Part shown: positions 1-12,327 of the stretch, one piece after another
Numbering within the stretch: the first letter of the stretch is position 1
How the letters are laid out: each line of letters starts with the position of its first letter
NCBI RefSeq assembly: GCF_001540865.1
Contig: NC_033628.1
Span: 9,198,907-9,262,906, forward strand
Origin: Ananas comosus
Lineage: Eukaryota; Streptophyta; Magnoliopsida; Poales; Bromeliaceae
Length of the DNA stretch: 64,000 nt
Direction: 5' to 3'
The notes under the pieces: generated by a model
The model's database searches: none
The model's input: only the letters and a program-made list of their open reading frames with translations
Told to the model about the DNA's origin: nothing
Translations under genes and position numbers: made by a program

Positions 1-436
1 CTAGACCTGAAGGTCTGGACCCTCCGCTGCGTAAATGCAAGGAAGACCCACGGGGTCCCGGCCTTAATTCCAGGGTCCGGATCTTCCCTTCGAATTTTTC
101 AGGATACTCTCGGGATTCGGATCTTCGAACCAGGGTTCGGATTCTGAACCCTAAAAAACTCTGTTTTTCAGCTTTCAACATTTACAAATCATTTCTAAGT
201 CTCCCAAACACTTATAAACGTGCGAAAATCGCCACAAATTATAAACGCACATACTTGAGATAGATGAGCATCACGGACGAGTCTATTCACCATGAATCTT
301 GAGATCATCGTCTTCAACCCTTCAAGACTCCACACGACTTCACGAAATTGGCTAACCTACAAAATCCTTAACAATTTAGTCATCTTGCCCTCTCCATTAA
401 CACCGTACCTCCATGAAAACACTTCTGAAATTTTAA
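1..436. repeat. Possible LTR tail with repeated GGTCCGGATCTTC-like motifs
   Basis: No gene is seen. The first 160 bases repeat variants of a GGTCCGGATCTTC / GGATTCGGATCTTC motif, followed by moderately GC-rich text. This resembles the organisation of the probable solo LTR at 27.4-29.4 kb, which also carries an array of short near-palindromic motifs. It may be the end of an LTR that begins outside the window. That is inference from style only; no LTR terminus or primer-binding site is visible. Confidence 0.3.
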
Positions 437-516
437 GAGGGCAAAATGTAGATTTTTGAAAGTAATGAAGGGAAAGTAAAAAGGCGGATATTTATAGGGG
501 GTTTTCTGTAATTTAG
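437..516. repeat. Right TIR of a Mutator-like MITE, truncated copy
   Basis: This stretch, from AGGGCAAAATGTAGATTTTT to TTTTCTGTAATTTAGC, matches the right terminal inverted repeat of the complete element at 24,408-25,072 over its whole length with scattered substitutions. No matching left TIR is found in bases 1-436, so the copy is truncated or its partner lies outside the window. Confidence 0.6.
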
Positions 517-533
517 CATAAAATTTTTATACA

Positions 534-993
534 AGGGTTAATTGCCTATATACCCCTCAAAACTTTAGAAATATCTCATCGACCTCTACTTTTTTTTTTC
601 TTTCCAATATACCCCTCATATGTTCCTCCGTTATTCCAAAATACCCCTACAGTTACAACCCGTTAAGTTAACTTGGGTTAAACGTGAGTTAAATATTTAC
701 TAGAGTTAAAAAAAATTCAAAATGTCTCTTTTGCCCTTAATTTAAGGACAAATAAGAAATATTGGTGATGGTAGAAGGGTATATTTGAAAGACCAAAAAT
801 CAAAATATTTTTTGTATCCCTAATTTAAGGGCAAGTAAGAAAAGCCGGTGATGGTGAAAGGGTATATTTGAAATAGCAAAATAGTAATTCATACAAATAA
901 CAATTATTGCTAACAGTTCATTAACGGAATTTAACTTTAGGGATGTATTTGAAGTAGTTGGAATGTAAAAAGTGTATTTTTAATATTAACCTT
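534..993. mobile_element. MITE-like element with internal duplication
   Basis: The sequence begins AGGGTTAATTGCCTATATAC and ends near TTTTTAATATTAACCTTT, giving short inverted ends (AGGTTAAT type). Inside, about 59 bases at 733-791 are repeated at 819-877 with substitutions; both contain a TTTAAGG block, a GGTGATGG block and GGGTATATTTGAAA. There is no coding capacity. The superfamily is not determined because no clear target duplication is seen. Confidence 0.4.
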
Positions 994-2043
994 TTAAACG
1001 GGATAAATCAGAAAGTCGGAAACTTCTCAAGGATTTGCTCCTTTTTTATATAAAGTAGTGTAGAAGTGGACAGTGAATACTTCGTAGTTTTTATATTTAA
1101 AATATTTTCTAGCAACAAAGTAAATGCAAGATTTTTGTTTTTTTTTTCTTTTTTTTTTGCTTCTTTGTTATTGTTTTTAAAATAACGTTGTTACCGTCCA
1201 ATGGAGTTGCAAGCTAACCCCATTATGACAATTAGAAAAAAAAAATATTCTGCCAGTATAATTAATTACATAACATTAGTGTTTAAAAATAATAAAAATA
1301 TATAAAACTTATCTAAACTATAAACCATTCTAATTCAACTATTCAACATTTCAAAAGTTTAAATTTAGTATCCAATCTTTCATTTTGTTTGGTTGTCAAG
1401 ATTCCGAGAAACAGTCACTATATAAATAATTGGATCTATCATATGGTTGTAACAACTCAAACTTTTAACAAGAAAATTTTGTTTGATTTAAGTTATTTTA
1501 TGCTTCTTCCAATACAAAATTAAACTAATTGCTTACTTCAATAAATTTTTTTTTTTTTTTAAGTGTATAAATATAATGATAAATGACACATTCAAATTTT
1601 AAAATTAAAAAATCGTTAACCGACATAAATCAAATAAATTATAAAGTTAATAGTAAAAAGCAAAATTTTTAAATATTAGTAGGCAGATCAAAATGGGTAG
1701 TAGTTGAGGTAAGGTAATTTATATATATCTTTACGTTAAAAAAAATTAATTAATTAAAGACACTAAAGCCAAGAAAATCCTTAAATTGGATCTTTTAATA
1801 AAGGTTAGGCCTGCGGGCATTATTGTTATTTTCTTAAATGCTCTTTCTGTACAATTTGAAAACTTTAAATATCACCAATGTAATTTCGCACTTTCTCGTT
1901 TCAATATTCTATGATTTAAAGTGAAGCACTTTCATATTCTGTGATTTTATTCTTTTTTCTTTTTGTCAAACAAATATCTTAAATCTAAGAATGTGAAAAA
2001 TTCTCCATCTTCTTCTACACTATTTTATATAAAAATATTTTTT
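994..2043. other. AT-rich intergenic sequence
   Basis: Very AT-rich DNA with T-runs near 1,135-1,160 and 1,547-1,560. I see no exon-like segment, RNA gene or element terminus in it. Confidence 0.6.
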
Positions 2044-4774
2044 AAAAAAATCAAAATAGCAAACGCCAGAAGACGTGAGAACACTATGGGAGACACTAAA
2101 GGAGGGTGACGAGGAGATATTATGGAAGACGCGAGCCAAACAACACTGGTTAAAGGAGGGTGACGGTAACACGAAGTTCTTCCATGCTATGGCAAACGCC
2201 ATAAGACGTGAGAACACTATGGGGTTTGTCGAAGTGGACGGCAAGACAATTCGAAGGGAGAAGGATATTCGGGAGTATTTTTTTTCGCATTTTCAAGGGG
2301 TGTTCGCGCCGACAAAGACCGATAGGACGTCCTTTAGTGACTGGAGTGAGCTTTTCCCGGACAAACCCCTGCTTAGGACTAACCAACTCACCGCACCATT
2401 CTCCCTCGAAGAAATAAAAAAGGCAACTTTCCAACTTGCGGAGAATAAAGCGCCAGGTCCAGACGGCTTCAACCTTCGATTTTTTCAGGTTTTCTGGGAC
2501 ACGGTTAAGGATGACCTTTTCAACATCTGTCTATTCATACATCTGCCTAATCCCGAAGAAAGAGGGAGCAAAGAACGCGAAAGATTTTCGGCCAATCAGT
2601 CTGATCAACGGTGCTCAAAAAATGATCTCAAAAGTGCTTGCAAATAGACTTGAGGGTGTCCTACATAATATTATTTCCCCCTCGCAAACGGCCTTTCTCA
2701 AGGGAAGGTCGATCTTAGAGTCCTTCGCAACAGCTAGTGAGGTAGTAAATCGGTGTTCTAAAACTGGGACTGAGAGTATAGGTGTCAAAGCTAATTTTGA
2801 GAAAGCATATGACAAAGTGAGCTGGGCTTTTATTCGAAAAAGCTTGACCTAGCTGGGGGCCTCACAGCTGTGGATCAATTGGATTGATCAATGTATAGCT
2901 AATGCTAAAATTTCTATACTCATTAACGGCGTCCCGACTAAGTGGATTAAAACCAGAAGAGGTCTCCGTCAAGGGGACCCATTATCCCCTACCTTTTTCT
3001 TTTAGTTGCGGAAGGCCTTGCAAGGGTCATGAATAAAGCTGTGTGTAACGGATTAATTAGGGGAGTCGGGCCTGACGACGAGAGTAAGCTAGCATTTATA
3101 CAGTATGCCGATGATACCATCTTCTTCTGTGAGGCAAAGAACAGACAAGTGAGGAATCTACATTTTGTATGGCATATCTTCAAATGGGCCTCGGGGCTAA
3201 AAATCAACAGGAGCAAGTCTGAACTTTTCTACCTAGGGAGATCAATACAACAGGGAGAAAGACTAGCGAGAATTTTAAGATGTAAAATAGGGTCTTTCCC
3301 GACGAGATACCTCAGACTGCCGCTAACAAATAGATGCCTAAACAGATCGGATTGGTGGCCAATCGTTAATAGAGTGGAACGACGAGTAGAAGGATGGCAA
3401 GCTAAACTCCTCTCCATTGGCGGTAGGCTCGTTTTGGTTAACTCAGTACTTTCAAACCTACCACTCTACTTCTTCTCTATCTTTAGAGCACCTAAGTGGG
3501 TACTTAAGAGAATCGAAGGCCTGCGGTGGGCATTCTTCTGGAAATGAAGGAGCATGGTAGCTGGGGGTCATTGTTTGGTCCGATGGAAAACAGTCTGTAG
3601 GAGCAAAAGAGAAGGGGGCCTAGGGGTGAAGGACCTAGAATCCATGAATGTGGCGCTGCTTGCAAAGTGGTAGTGGAGGTTCTTCTCGGACAAGACAACT
3701 TTATGGCGATTGTTCTTATGTGCAGCTTACTATAAAATGAGGAAACCCCTCAGGGAAGGGCCAACATTTAGACCGTACTCTCAATGGTGGCAAAGCGTCC
3801 TGACAACCAGGGACATCTTTCGGTGTGGTATTTCCTTTACAATTGGGGATGGGAGCACTGTGAACCTTTGGAAGGACCGATGGTGTGCTCAACTTTCACT
3901 GCAGTCGATGTTCCCCCATATTTTCAACGCTGCTGTTAGGAAGAATCACCTAGTGCAAGACTGTTTAGGTATCAACGGGTGGAGGTGGCGCAGGATTTTG
4001 CTCGAGTTTACACCAAGATCCACTGCAGACGAAGATGCTGTCGCGGAGTTGAGGGATTTACTTAGCACTGTTACACTAACGAATAACGGCGACGAAGTAA
4101 GATGGAGATGGAATCATTCCGAAGTTTTTACAGTTAAATCATTGTATAACTTCCTACAGGAGAGTAAGGTAACAGAGACGAATTAGGAACGAATATGGAG
4201 AACCAACATACATTTAAAAGTTAAAATTTTTGGTTGGCTTGTGGTGAAACAGAAGGTTCTCACGATTGACAATCTTATGAAAAGGGGATGGTCGGGCCCG
4301 GACACGTGTGCCCTCTGCTTGATTGACTCAGAGAATATTGATCATCTTTTCTTAAATTGCGAGTTTTCACGTGCGAGACTATGCTGCTTAATGCCAAACA
4401 AACGGGGCCTAGGGGCTTGTACGTTAGTGGCCGACCTGTGGAAGAAATGCAGCAGTAAACAAGGAGTTCTAGGGAGAAAGGAATCAGCAATTTTACTTGT
4501 TACTTGGTGGGCTATTTGGTTAGAACGAAATAGGCGAATTTTCGAGAACCAAAAGCGCACCATGAGGCAGGTGACGGCAGACCTACGAGCTCTGTACAAC
4601 ATGTGGGACTCGTATTGCGTTTAGCTAACTACTTTTTTTTCTCTTTTTTCTTTTTTCTTTTTTTTTTTTTTTCCTGAAGCCCAGTTGCTTTCCATTGTTG
4701 CTAAATTCACATTTTCTATGAATGAAGCGGTAGCATGCTACCTTTATCTCAAAAAAAAAAAATCAAAATAGCAA
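2044..4774 (+). mobile_element. LINE retrotransposon, 5'-truncated, with target-site duplication
   Basis: A non-LTR retrotransposon copy. The body (about 2061-4750) encodes pieces of reverse transcriptase and ends in an A-run at 4,751-4,762. The 19-base flank AAAAAAATCAAAATAGCAA occurs at 2,044-2,062 and again at 4,756-4,774, the expected target-site duplication. The 5' end lacks the ORF1 and endonuclease regions, as usual for incomplete target-primed reverse transcription. A 30-base block at 2,061-2,090 repeats 2,194-2,223 with one mismatch, so the 5' end was rearranged during or after insertion. Confidence 0.9.
2075..4624 (+). pseudogene. LINE reverse transcriptase ORF2, broken
   Basis: Remnant of the LINE ORF2 protein. 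In order: a WLKEGDGNTKFFH block before the palm; NKAPGPDGF (2,445-2,475); a frame change near 2,530; FRPISLIN and FEKAYDKVSW (2,590-2,830); a stop at 2,850; GLRQGDPLSP (2,960-2,990); the catalytic YADD (about 3,103-3,114); then a zinc-finger-like zf-RVT region with GWLVVKQKV and CALC...HLFLNC (4,230-4,365). The frame is interrupted by stops near 2,850, 3,004, 3,547, 3,672 and 4,186 and at least one frameshift, so no active enzyme can be made. The catalytic motif survives and the damage looks moderate, which suggests a fairly recent insertion. Confidence 0.9.
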
Positions 4775-5027
4775 CGATATGATATGTCGATATCAAATTA
4801 AATCTTAAATTTTAAAGAAAATACTATTGATACACCGTATTATAAGGCATACATCTTACACGGCAACATCCAAAAAAATTACAAATGTTTTAAAATCTTT
4901 AGTATAAAAAATAATAAGATAAATAAATAGATCAGAATATCTGTGAGATTAAAATTACAGATAGCAATGCTTTTAATTTTATATGTATAATTCACAAAAC
5001 GCTACTACTATTTTATGTAATAAAAAA
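4775..5027. other. AT-rich flank of the LINE insertion
   Basis: AT-rich unique-looking sequence directly after the second target-site duplication of the LINE. No feature is seen. Confidence 0.5.
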
Positions 5028-5160
5028 AAAACTAAATTACAGAAAATCCACGTATAAATATTTATTTTTTATTGTTTCTTTCTAACTTTCAAAAACTTAT
5101 ATTTTACACCCTCAACATTTCAAGGTATTGTATTTAGCCCCTCTCCGTCAGGATTCCATC
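5028..5160. repeat. Left TIR of a Mutator-like MITE, truncated copy
   Basis: Begins ACTAAATTACAGAAAATCCA and continues through a CTTTCAAAAACTTATATTTT block to a CCGTCAGGATTCCATC block. It parallels the left end of the element at 24,408 (TAAATTACAGAAAATCCCCT ... CCGTTAGGGTTCCATT). No right TIR follows within the next kilobase, so the copy is incomplete. Confidence 0.55.
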
Positions 5161-6840
5161 ACTATTCCGTCCATTTCTCATAATTTGTACTAAAACTATC
5201 CTTCAAAATAACAAAAATATTTTTTTTAAAAAAATAAGAATAATTTGATTATTTTGCCTTCTTAATTAATGCTATACTCTTTGTAAATATCTTTAAAATT
5301 TTAAATAAAGAGCTAAAAATATAAATTTTTTAAAGCAAAAAAAAAAAAAGTAAAATACTAAAATTTATAGAAAATTTTTCGTTAATTTAATCTTTAAAAA
5401 ATAATTTTAGAAGCGAGACCACGCAGTACGATCCAACTTCTTACGGCCGTGTAACATTTCAGTCACAAAGAGATAAGAGAAGTGTCCAGATACTGGTGGC
5501 GCGCCTGCAAGAAGAGACAAAACAGAGGGCTAATTCCGTCATTTCATTTGAAAAGTTATAGCGCGCACCCGGTGCACCCTTACGTTTGCGCACCGAATTA
5601 TTTGATTTTTTTTTTATAAATATATATTCTACATTAATTTACAATTTTATTAAAAAAAATTTCTCTTAGTATAGCAAATTATACCTACATCTTATTATTC
5701 ACGCCTCCTAGTAATCAATTGTGATTACGAAAGTTGGTTTGTAGGATATTACAGTATTATATGTACTCTGTTATATTTGTATATGTATTGTTTATTTATT
5801 TTTTGCTTTTCGTTATATATTTGACTTGCAATTTAATCATAATTTTTTTTAATAGAAATAGATTATTATCCAATTTATTCATAAATATTTGATATCTAGG
5901 CCATGTCTAGATGTGTAAATATCTTGTTTTAGCATACTTTTTTAATTTACTCAAAAATTTATAGTATTTGATACATTAGTAGGGTGATCAAATATCAAGA
6001 TTTTAAGCAACGAAAACTAAGGTCCTAACTTTTGATCACTCATATTAAATAAGCTATCAGTAGATAGCTTATTCTTATATTCCCAAAAGCTCACGTCCTC
6101 GTTAGATTTTGAAATAAAATATTCCATAATAATTTATTTGGTATAAAGATGAAATTATATGATTGAAGAATAGAAATTTAATTTTTTGTCTGTAAAAAGC
6201 CTTCGAATCCATAACTTATTAGGATAACATATTTCTTCTATGCAAAAATTTATTTCATGCCGAAAAAAATAACATTACGGTGCGAAATGATATTTATCTG
6301 GATATTTGATCACAATATTTATCCATTAAACACTGCATATTTTTCTGAATAAATTAAAAAAATATACCGAATAAGATGATCAGGCAACAAAACAAGGTAT
6401 AAACTACTAAATAGGCGGTGCACGGTCTAGCGGTGCACCAGGTTAATATCCGCATTTCGGTGTGCCGGCAGCTTCGGATGATAATTTGGTAGCCTGCTGC
6501 CACCCAACGCGAGCAGCGTCCGCAGCAGCGGCAGCAGCAGCAGCGTCATGTGAGAGTAAATATAATTATAATAATTATAATAATTATAATGAATATTAAA
6601 TCCTAGAAAAAAAAATAAAAATTGAAAAAAAAAAATTGAACTTGTACGAAAAAATTCTACTCCCCCATTAGCCTCGAAATCCGAACTACAAAATCGAGGC
6701 CCCCACCATCATCGCCCCTTCCAATTTTTTTTCTTCTTTTTCTTGCCAATTCTTTTTTCCTTTTTTTTTTTTCTCCTTAACTCCTTTCTTATCAAATCCT
6801 ATAGACCCACTTCTGCTAAAATTGGAGTGGAGTCGAAAGA
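5161..6840. other. Intergenic region upstream of the WD40 gene
   Basis: AT-rich with a short GC-richer patch at 5,400-5,580 and a CAG/GCAGCAG patch at 6,500-6,545. No coding segment is recognised. The last 200 bases probably include the promoter of the WD40 gene, but no clear TATA box can be chosen. Confidence 0.45.
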
Positions 6841-6859
6841 AGCAAAAGTGGGAAAGGAG

Positions 6860-6860
6860 G

Positions 6861-6910
<50 letters not shown>

Positions 6911-6914
6911 GAGC
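6860..6914 (+). promoter_or_regulatory. GA microsatellite in the WD40 gene leader
   Basis: A (GA)n tract with a few AAAG interruptions about 50 bases before the leader exon that splices at 6,970. Such GA/CT tracts are common in plant promoters and 5' leaders. Its position fits the 5' UTR or core promoter of the following gene. Confidence 0.6.
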
Positions 6915-6942
6915 TCCAAATCCATTTTCGGACGAGTTTCTG

Positions 6943-7196
6943 ATGATTTTTTAACATGGGAGGTACCCAGGTGAGCTTCTTGTTCTTTAAATTTCCCTCT
7001 TTTCCCCTCTAATTTTTGGTCAAAATCGCACCTTTATTTTGTTGTTCTTTTCTTTCTGAGATTTGGGCGTTTTCTCTTCTTTGATTGATTTAGAAATACC
7101 GCACTGGGGCTTGTTTGTTGCGATTTAACGACATTGTGAGTGTTCTCTCTAATGGGTATATCTCATCTCTTTGTACCGTTGTTTTGCAGTGCTAAG
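6943..7196 (+). promoter_or_regulatory. 5' leader of WD40 gene with intron and two small uORFs
   Basis: A leader exon appears to end at 6,970 with a CAG/GTGAGC donor, and the acceptor TTTTGCAG ends at 7,189, seven bases before the start codon at 7,197. Two short upstream ORFs are visible: ATG at 6,943 (three codons, then TAA) and ATG at 6,956, which reads MGGTQC and stops just after splicing. Both could reduce translation of the main ORF. The intron is inferred from splice consensus only. Confidence 0.5.
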
Positions 7197-10125
7197 ATGG
7201 CCCTGTATCAGAGTCGTTTGATTCAAGAGGAAGAGGAGGACGACGACGATGTGTTCTTCGACTCGCACGACGAAATCTCATTTCTGCAGGATGATAAATC
7301 TACAGCAGAGAATTCCATCAGCTGGGTTTCCAGCAATTCTCTGTACCATCTCTGGATTAGAAGCCCCGACAGCGTAAGAGAACGCCGCGACAGGTTTGTC
7401 GAATTGATGGGTTTCGATCTCATTCGCAGTTCCTGTGCAGCCTCTTTTGAAGCTGATGATGAAGCAATTTCAAGAACATCCACATCTGTTCGGGAAATCC
7501 GGCCTTTGATGTCCAGTTGCTCTGGTGAGCAGCCGAGTACATCGGCTGACGGGGGTTTGGATGAGAGATTTGAGTACAGTATCAAGAATTTGGATGATGG
7601 GACCGTCTTTGTGGTCGATGAGTTGGGTAATGATGGCAATTTTAGGAGTCTTCGTGAAATTGGCTCGAATCGGATGGTGACGCTATCCGAGTTCGAGAGA
7701 AGCTTCGGGTCGTCGCCGTTCATCCAGCAGCTTATGCGGCGAGAAGATGGCTCATTGAGCGATTCTGACAAAATTGTCGTGAGGAGGCCGCGAAGGATTG
7801 GATGGTTGAGGAGGTTGGGCACTGGGGCTTGTCTTGTAGTTAGAGAAGCGGATGTAGTTAACTCAAGTTTCTCGAGTTCTAATCAAAGTAGTAGCGATAG
7901 GGTTGAACGAATTAGAGTTCATTCGTGCAGGAAGAGATGCAAGGAATTGTCGGCGGTCTACAAGGGGCAGAATCTGAAAGCACATGAAGGTGCTATCCTG
8001 ACCATGAAATTTAGCCCTGATGGCCAATACTTGGCCAGCGGAGGTGAAGACGGAGTTGTCCGTGTGTGGCAGGTGATGGAACGCGAAAGAAACGAAGAAT
8101 TTGACGTTCCTGAAGACGATTTATCATGCATGTACTTCACAATGAATACCAATTCTGAGTTGGCCCCTATACATTCCGACAGGGAGAAAAAGAGTAAGAG
8201 GAGTATGAGAACTACGAAATCGACTTGCGTCGTAATTCCGCAGAAAATCTTTCGAATATCTGAGGGACCCTTGCACGAGTTCTATGGGCATAATGTGGAT
8301 GTCCTGGATCTTTCGTGGTCAAAAGATAAGGTTAATAGGCTAGGAAAAGGAGTATCTTGTTTTCTGTGCTTAGTCGTATAAATCCTTTGTAATATTGGCT
8401 CTAAATGTCAAAAATTTTCTCTGCAGCATCTACTGTCATCATCCGTTGATATGACTGTTCGCTTGTGGCGAATCGGATGCAATAGCTGCCTTAAAGTTTT
8501 TTCTCATAATAATTTTGGTATGCAGTTCATTTCCTTGTCTCTAATGCTACATCTTTGAGCTCTAGGATATGGCCGCCTTGCTTTATTCTAATTGTTCTTA
8601 TGGGACTTTGCATTCCCTACTACATAATGCAGTGACGTGTGTTCAATTCAACCCTGCCGATGAGAACTATTTTATTAGTGGCTCGATAGATGGAATAGTT
8701 CGTGTATGGGAGATTCCTGAATCTCATGTTGTAGGCTGGACTGATAGCAAAGAAATAGTCACTGCAGTCTGTTACCGCCCAGACGGGAAGGTACTTCTAT
8801 TGTTTCTTCTATTGTAGTCGAATTCACAGAATTGTGATTTTCAAAGTTATGTAAGTTAAACCATCTACTTGTATCTTGCAGGGAGTAGTGGTTGGCACCA
8901 TCACCGGTAATTGTCGCTTTTATGATGCATCAGGTACAGTATTTAGTGTATTTTTTTGTGGGTAGCAACTTATATGTGTAGATATTGTGGTTTCTTTGTT
9001 GCACACACTCAGTTATCTTCTTGAAGACGGTACTTATACTAATTCTTTTACGCAACCAAGTGTAGTAGCTAGGCGCTAAAAGTAATTGCATTAATCTATA
9101 TTTATTAATTTGAAATGGCTTGAGAGTGTAACGAAATTGCTGTTAGTTTGGCTCCTGTATTTGTCTGTGGTGTTACATTTTCCTACACTGAACAATGCTA
9201 TTATCATGTAGTTTACCTACTGATTTTTATGTTCTTGGTTATCTTCAGATAACCATCTACAGCTAGATGCTCAGGTTCCACTGCAGAGTAGGAAAAAGTG
9301 TCCGCTTAAGAGAATCACTGGCTTTCAGGTATCATTCTAAAAAAAAATATACTCTTGAAATTCATTTTCCTTTTAGTTTCATAATTCATCGTGGAATCCT
9401 AATTTCTTTCGGTTTGGTCGGTCCAATGTACAGTATTGTCCAAGTGATCCTAAAAAGTTGATGGTAACATCTGCCGACTCACATATCTGCATTCTTGATG
9501 GGCTTGAATTAGTCTCGAGGTACAAAGGTACAAATGACTCTTTATAATTGGGCCCTCGCATTAGATAAGATTTTTATCGAGCTATCAATTTGTAAATTTG
9601 CAATTTACATATCTAGGGCAACGAAATGCTGCTAGGCAAATAGCTGCATCATTCACTCCAGATGGGCGGCATATTATTTCGGCTAGTGAGGACTCGAACA
9701 TTTATTTCTGGAACTTTGAAAGCCAAGCTGCGCTGACATCAAGCCATGTAACAAAAACATCATCTTGTGAGCGATTCTTCTGCAGTAATGCTTCCATGGC
9801 AATACCCTGGAATGGCTCTCAGACCGGTAATGTTTCAAGAAATCTTTCTATTATTCGAGAAAATGCCTCTAATTGCCGCGAAGAAGATTCCACTATGAGC
9901 CATGGGTTCTTTTCGGGTTTACTTCCCAAGGGATCAGCAACATGGCCTGAGGAAAAGCTCCCGTTTAGCTCAATCAGCAAATCTACTTTGAGGAATTTCC
10001 AATATAAATACCTGAAGGCTTCTTTTCAAAGCACTTCTCTCGCCTGGGGTCAGGTGATAGTTGCTGCAGGATGGGATGGCCGCATCAGATCCTTCCAGAA
10101 TTACGGATTACCAGTACATCTTTGA
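7197..10125 (+). CDS. WD40-repeat protein (WDR44-like family), 7 coding exons
   Basis: Predicted 705-residue protein. Coding exons: 7197-8330, 8427-8517, 8633-8790, 8882-8933, 9249-9328, 9434-9527 and 9617-10125; all introns are GT-AG and phases join without a stop. The N-terminal ~255 residues are acidic and serine-rich ([16 protein letters not shown] near residue 10) with a conserved [17 protein letters not shown] block. WD repeats follow: [15 protein letters not shown]...VRVW (about 260-295), [11 protein letters not shown]...MTVRLW (about 363-393), VTCVQFNP...VRVW (about 407-435), [11 protein letters not shown] (about 450-480), a weaker unit at 505-530 and [20 protein letters not shown] (about 547-570). 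It ends in [13 protein letters not shown]. Architecture and length match plant WDR44-like proteins, presumed protein-interaction scaffolds of unknown substrate; the start is the first ATG after the leader intron that opens the acidic N-terminus. Confidence 0.93.
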
Positions 10126-11480
10126 CGTGCCTGTTTGGCGTGACGGGAGCTTCGGAAGAAAAATTGCTGTCGAGTATAGCTGTTCGTAATAGCACCAACA
10201 GTTTTTCCATTTATATCCTCTCTAGTAGATTCCCGTTGCAGCAGAAGCAGAAGATTTAAGTCGAAGCTTCACATTTTGGTGTTTAAACGCTCATTTTCAA
10301 TTTCCTATAATAGCAGAAGCTCTAAACTTTTTATGTTGCTGCTCTTTTGGATAGAAAAGCTGCTTCAAAACCCAGGCAAAATGATATTAGTTATCGAACA
10401 ATCAATCTCAATGGTTTATATTTGACAGTGCGCACGGCCACAACAAAAAGCTTTTGGGTTCTTTCTTCTTTCTGAGCAGCCTATTTAGGATTATTACTGT
10501 GAGAAACATCCAATGCTTCTGGTGTTTCAGCTGAATTTTAGATGGGCCAGTAACTGTAACAGATTTGGTGGTCCTTCAAAATCTCAAACAGCATCAGACG
10601 AATCGCAGCACCCCCAGGAGGCGTGATCTCTTTATAGGCTTCTGCCACTACAGGGTTGTGAGTTTGCTGTTCTACCCTTGTCTTGTTTTGGAGTCCTATG
10701 TGGTGTCCTATATATATATTATTATATATAGTAGGAATGTAATTTATCCATAAGTGGGTGTATAGCAATGCCGCCTGATTCGATTGGCACAAAGGGGTGA
10801 GCGGGTGATGGTGGATAGAGAAAGTTCTGTTTGTTAATACATAATTCGTTCATTCATTGAATTATTCATCAGCTGTGGATGTACATGTTGTAGTCTCTCG
10901 ATTCGGTGGCTTTTGTTTGCTGTATGTAGGGTACTCATTGCAGATTGTTCCAAATAGTGGTGATAAAGTCGAAATGCCGATTTGTTTTCTTATCGTTTAG
11001 AAGTGAGGCCTTTGTTATCATCAATGTCCCTGTAATTTGGTTACATAATTAGTTTGTTTACTGAATTTTTAATACTTGTATTTTTGTCTCAGATAGTTGT
11101 TGGCAGGCAATGTAATGCAGTGAAGTTGATGTTGCTGGGTCCTCTTCCAAGAGCACTGCTTTAAAAAATGTGGCTTTCTATATATATGCATTAAAAAAAA
11201 TATACTAGTTTATGAAGTATTATGCCATCTATAAGTAGTTGAACCAGCATTTTTCATCTATTACCAATATTCTAATGGCTTGTATTCCTATCATTACATG
11301 ATACTCAAACTAGTCAACATAATGATTGGCTCTCACATGATTTCCCATATCTCCCTTATTTGTAGGCTTCCACACAAGTGGATATAATAAGATAAGTGTA
11401 TATGTTTGGGATTTTGGGTCTTTGCAGGCTATAAGACAACTCCATAATGCAACTCTATCAACTTTTTTATCTTAACTTAT
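10126..11480 (+). other. 3' UTR and downstream flank of the WD40 gene
   Basis: No second gene is seen. The mRNA end probably lies in the first 700-1,000 bases, but I cannot choose a poly(A) site. A TATATATATTATTATATATA near-palindrome lies near 10,710. Confidence 0.4.
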
Positions 11481-11509
11481 TGTTGGTTGCAGCCTCTAAC
11501 CTATGATGT

Positions 11510-11940
11510 ACCTAAGGGATTGTTTCATTACATTTAGCTGTAACTGTACTGTAATTATAATTACATGCAAATGCAGATATGATATTTGATTTTATGTATT
11601 TGAATCTAACTATTACAATTGAAACTACACGAGGCAACTCAAAAGCAGTAGTCCAGTAATTTTAAATAAAAAATAAGCTTGCTATTTAATCACCTTTCAA
11701 ATAAAAAATAACTTTCCTTCAATATTAGAGATAATCTTACGGCCACATAAATAAAGTAATAAAATTCTAAATACAATTCTTCAATTGTACGCAATAAAAG
11801 AGTTATTTATAGTTGTAGTATTTTCTACTTTATATGATCAAATCAGATGCATATAACTACAAGTATTGTTTTCTTAAATACAATCTATTTCCAAATACAC
11901 AGCAGTTACAATTGCATCCAACTAACCGGCCCCAAATTGC
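11510..11940. mobile_element. Possible diverged MITE
   Basis: The left side (GGGATTGTTTCATTACATTT...GTAACTGTACTGTAATTATA) and right side (CAGTTACAATTGCATCCAAC...GGCCCC) are loosely inverted versions of each other, each rich in GTAAC/TTACA blocks. No coding content and no clear target duplication. The call rests on weak symmetry only. Confidence 0.3.
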
Positions 11941-12327
11941 GCCTATGCCCAACTTGAAACTAGGGTATTAACTTACCAGTCTTAATACTTGAGGTTTTAA
12001 CTTAGGGGACTAAATAGAAACTCTGCATATATGCCACTGACTATTATTAAAAATTTTCAGATCTCTCTCTCAATACCCAAAATATCTTTCTAAAACCCAA
12101 TCTCATTAGTAAATCCTAGAGGACAAGGAGATACTTGGAGGGATTTTTAAAATCAATAAAGGTATTTTAATCATTCAGGGATAAATAAGATAGTTTTTAA
12201 ATTTCAAAAGGCATATTGTATATTATCCTTTAATACTAATTCACTCTTTGTACAACTTCTATTTATAATTTTCATTACTAGTGACCATATTTTTCTTCCT
12301 AAAAGTCTACTCCACTTTTCAATTGGC

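Noticed and set aside
6686..6943. Open frames on both strands of the GA/CT tract
   Set aside because: Low-complexity repeat translation (SLSLS, ERERE) in the leader of the WD40 gene; no independent coding signal.
7223..7822. 199-codon minus-strand ORF
   Set aside because: Antisense shadow of WD40 exon 1; the plus frame gives a recognisable protein with conserved domains and splice sites.
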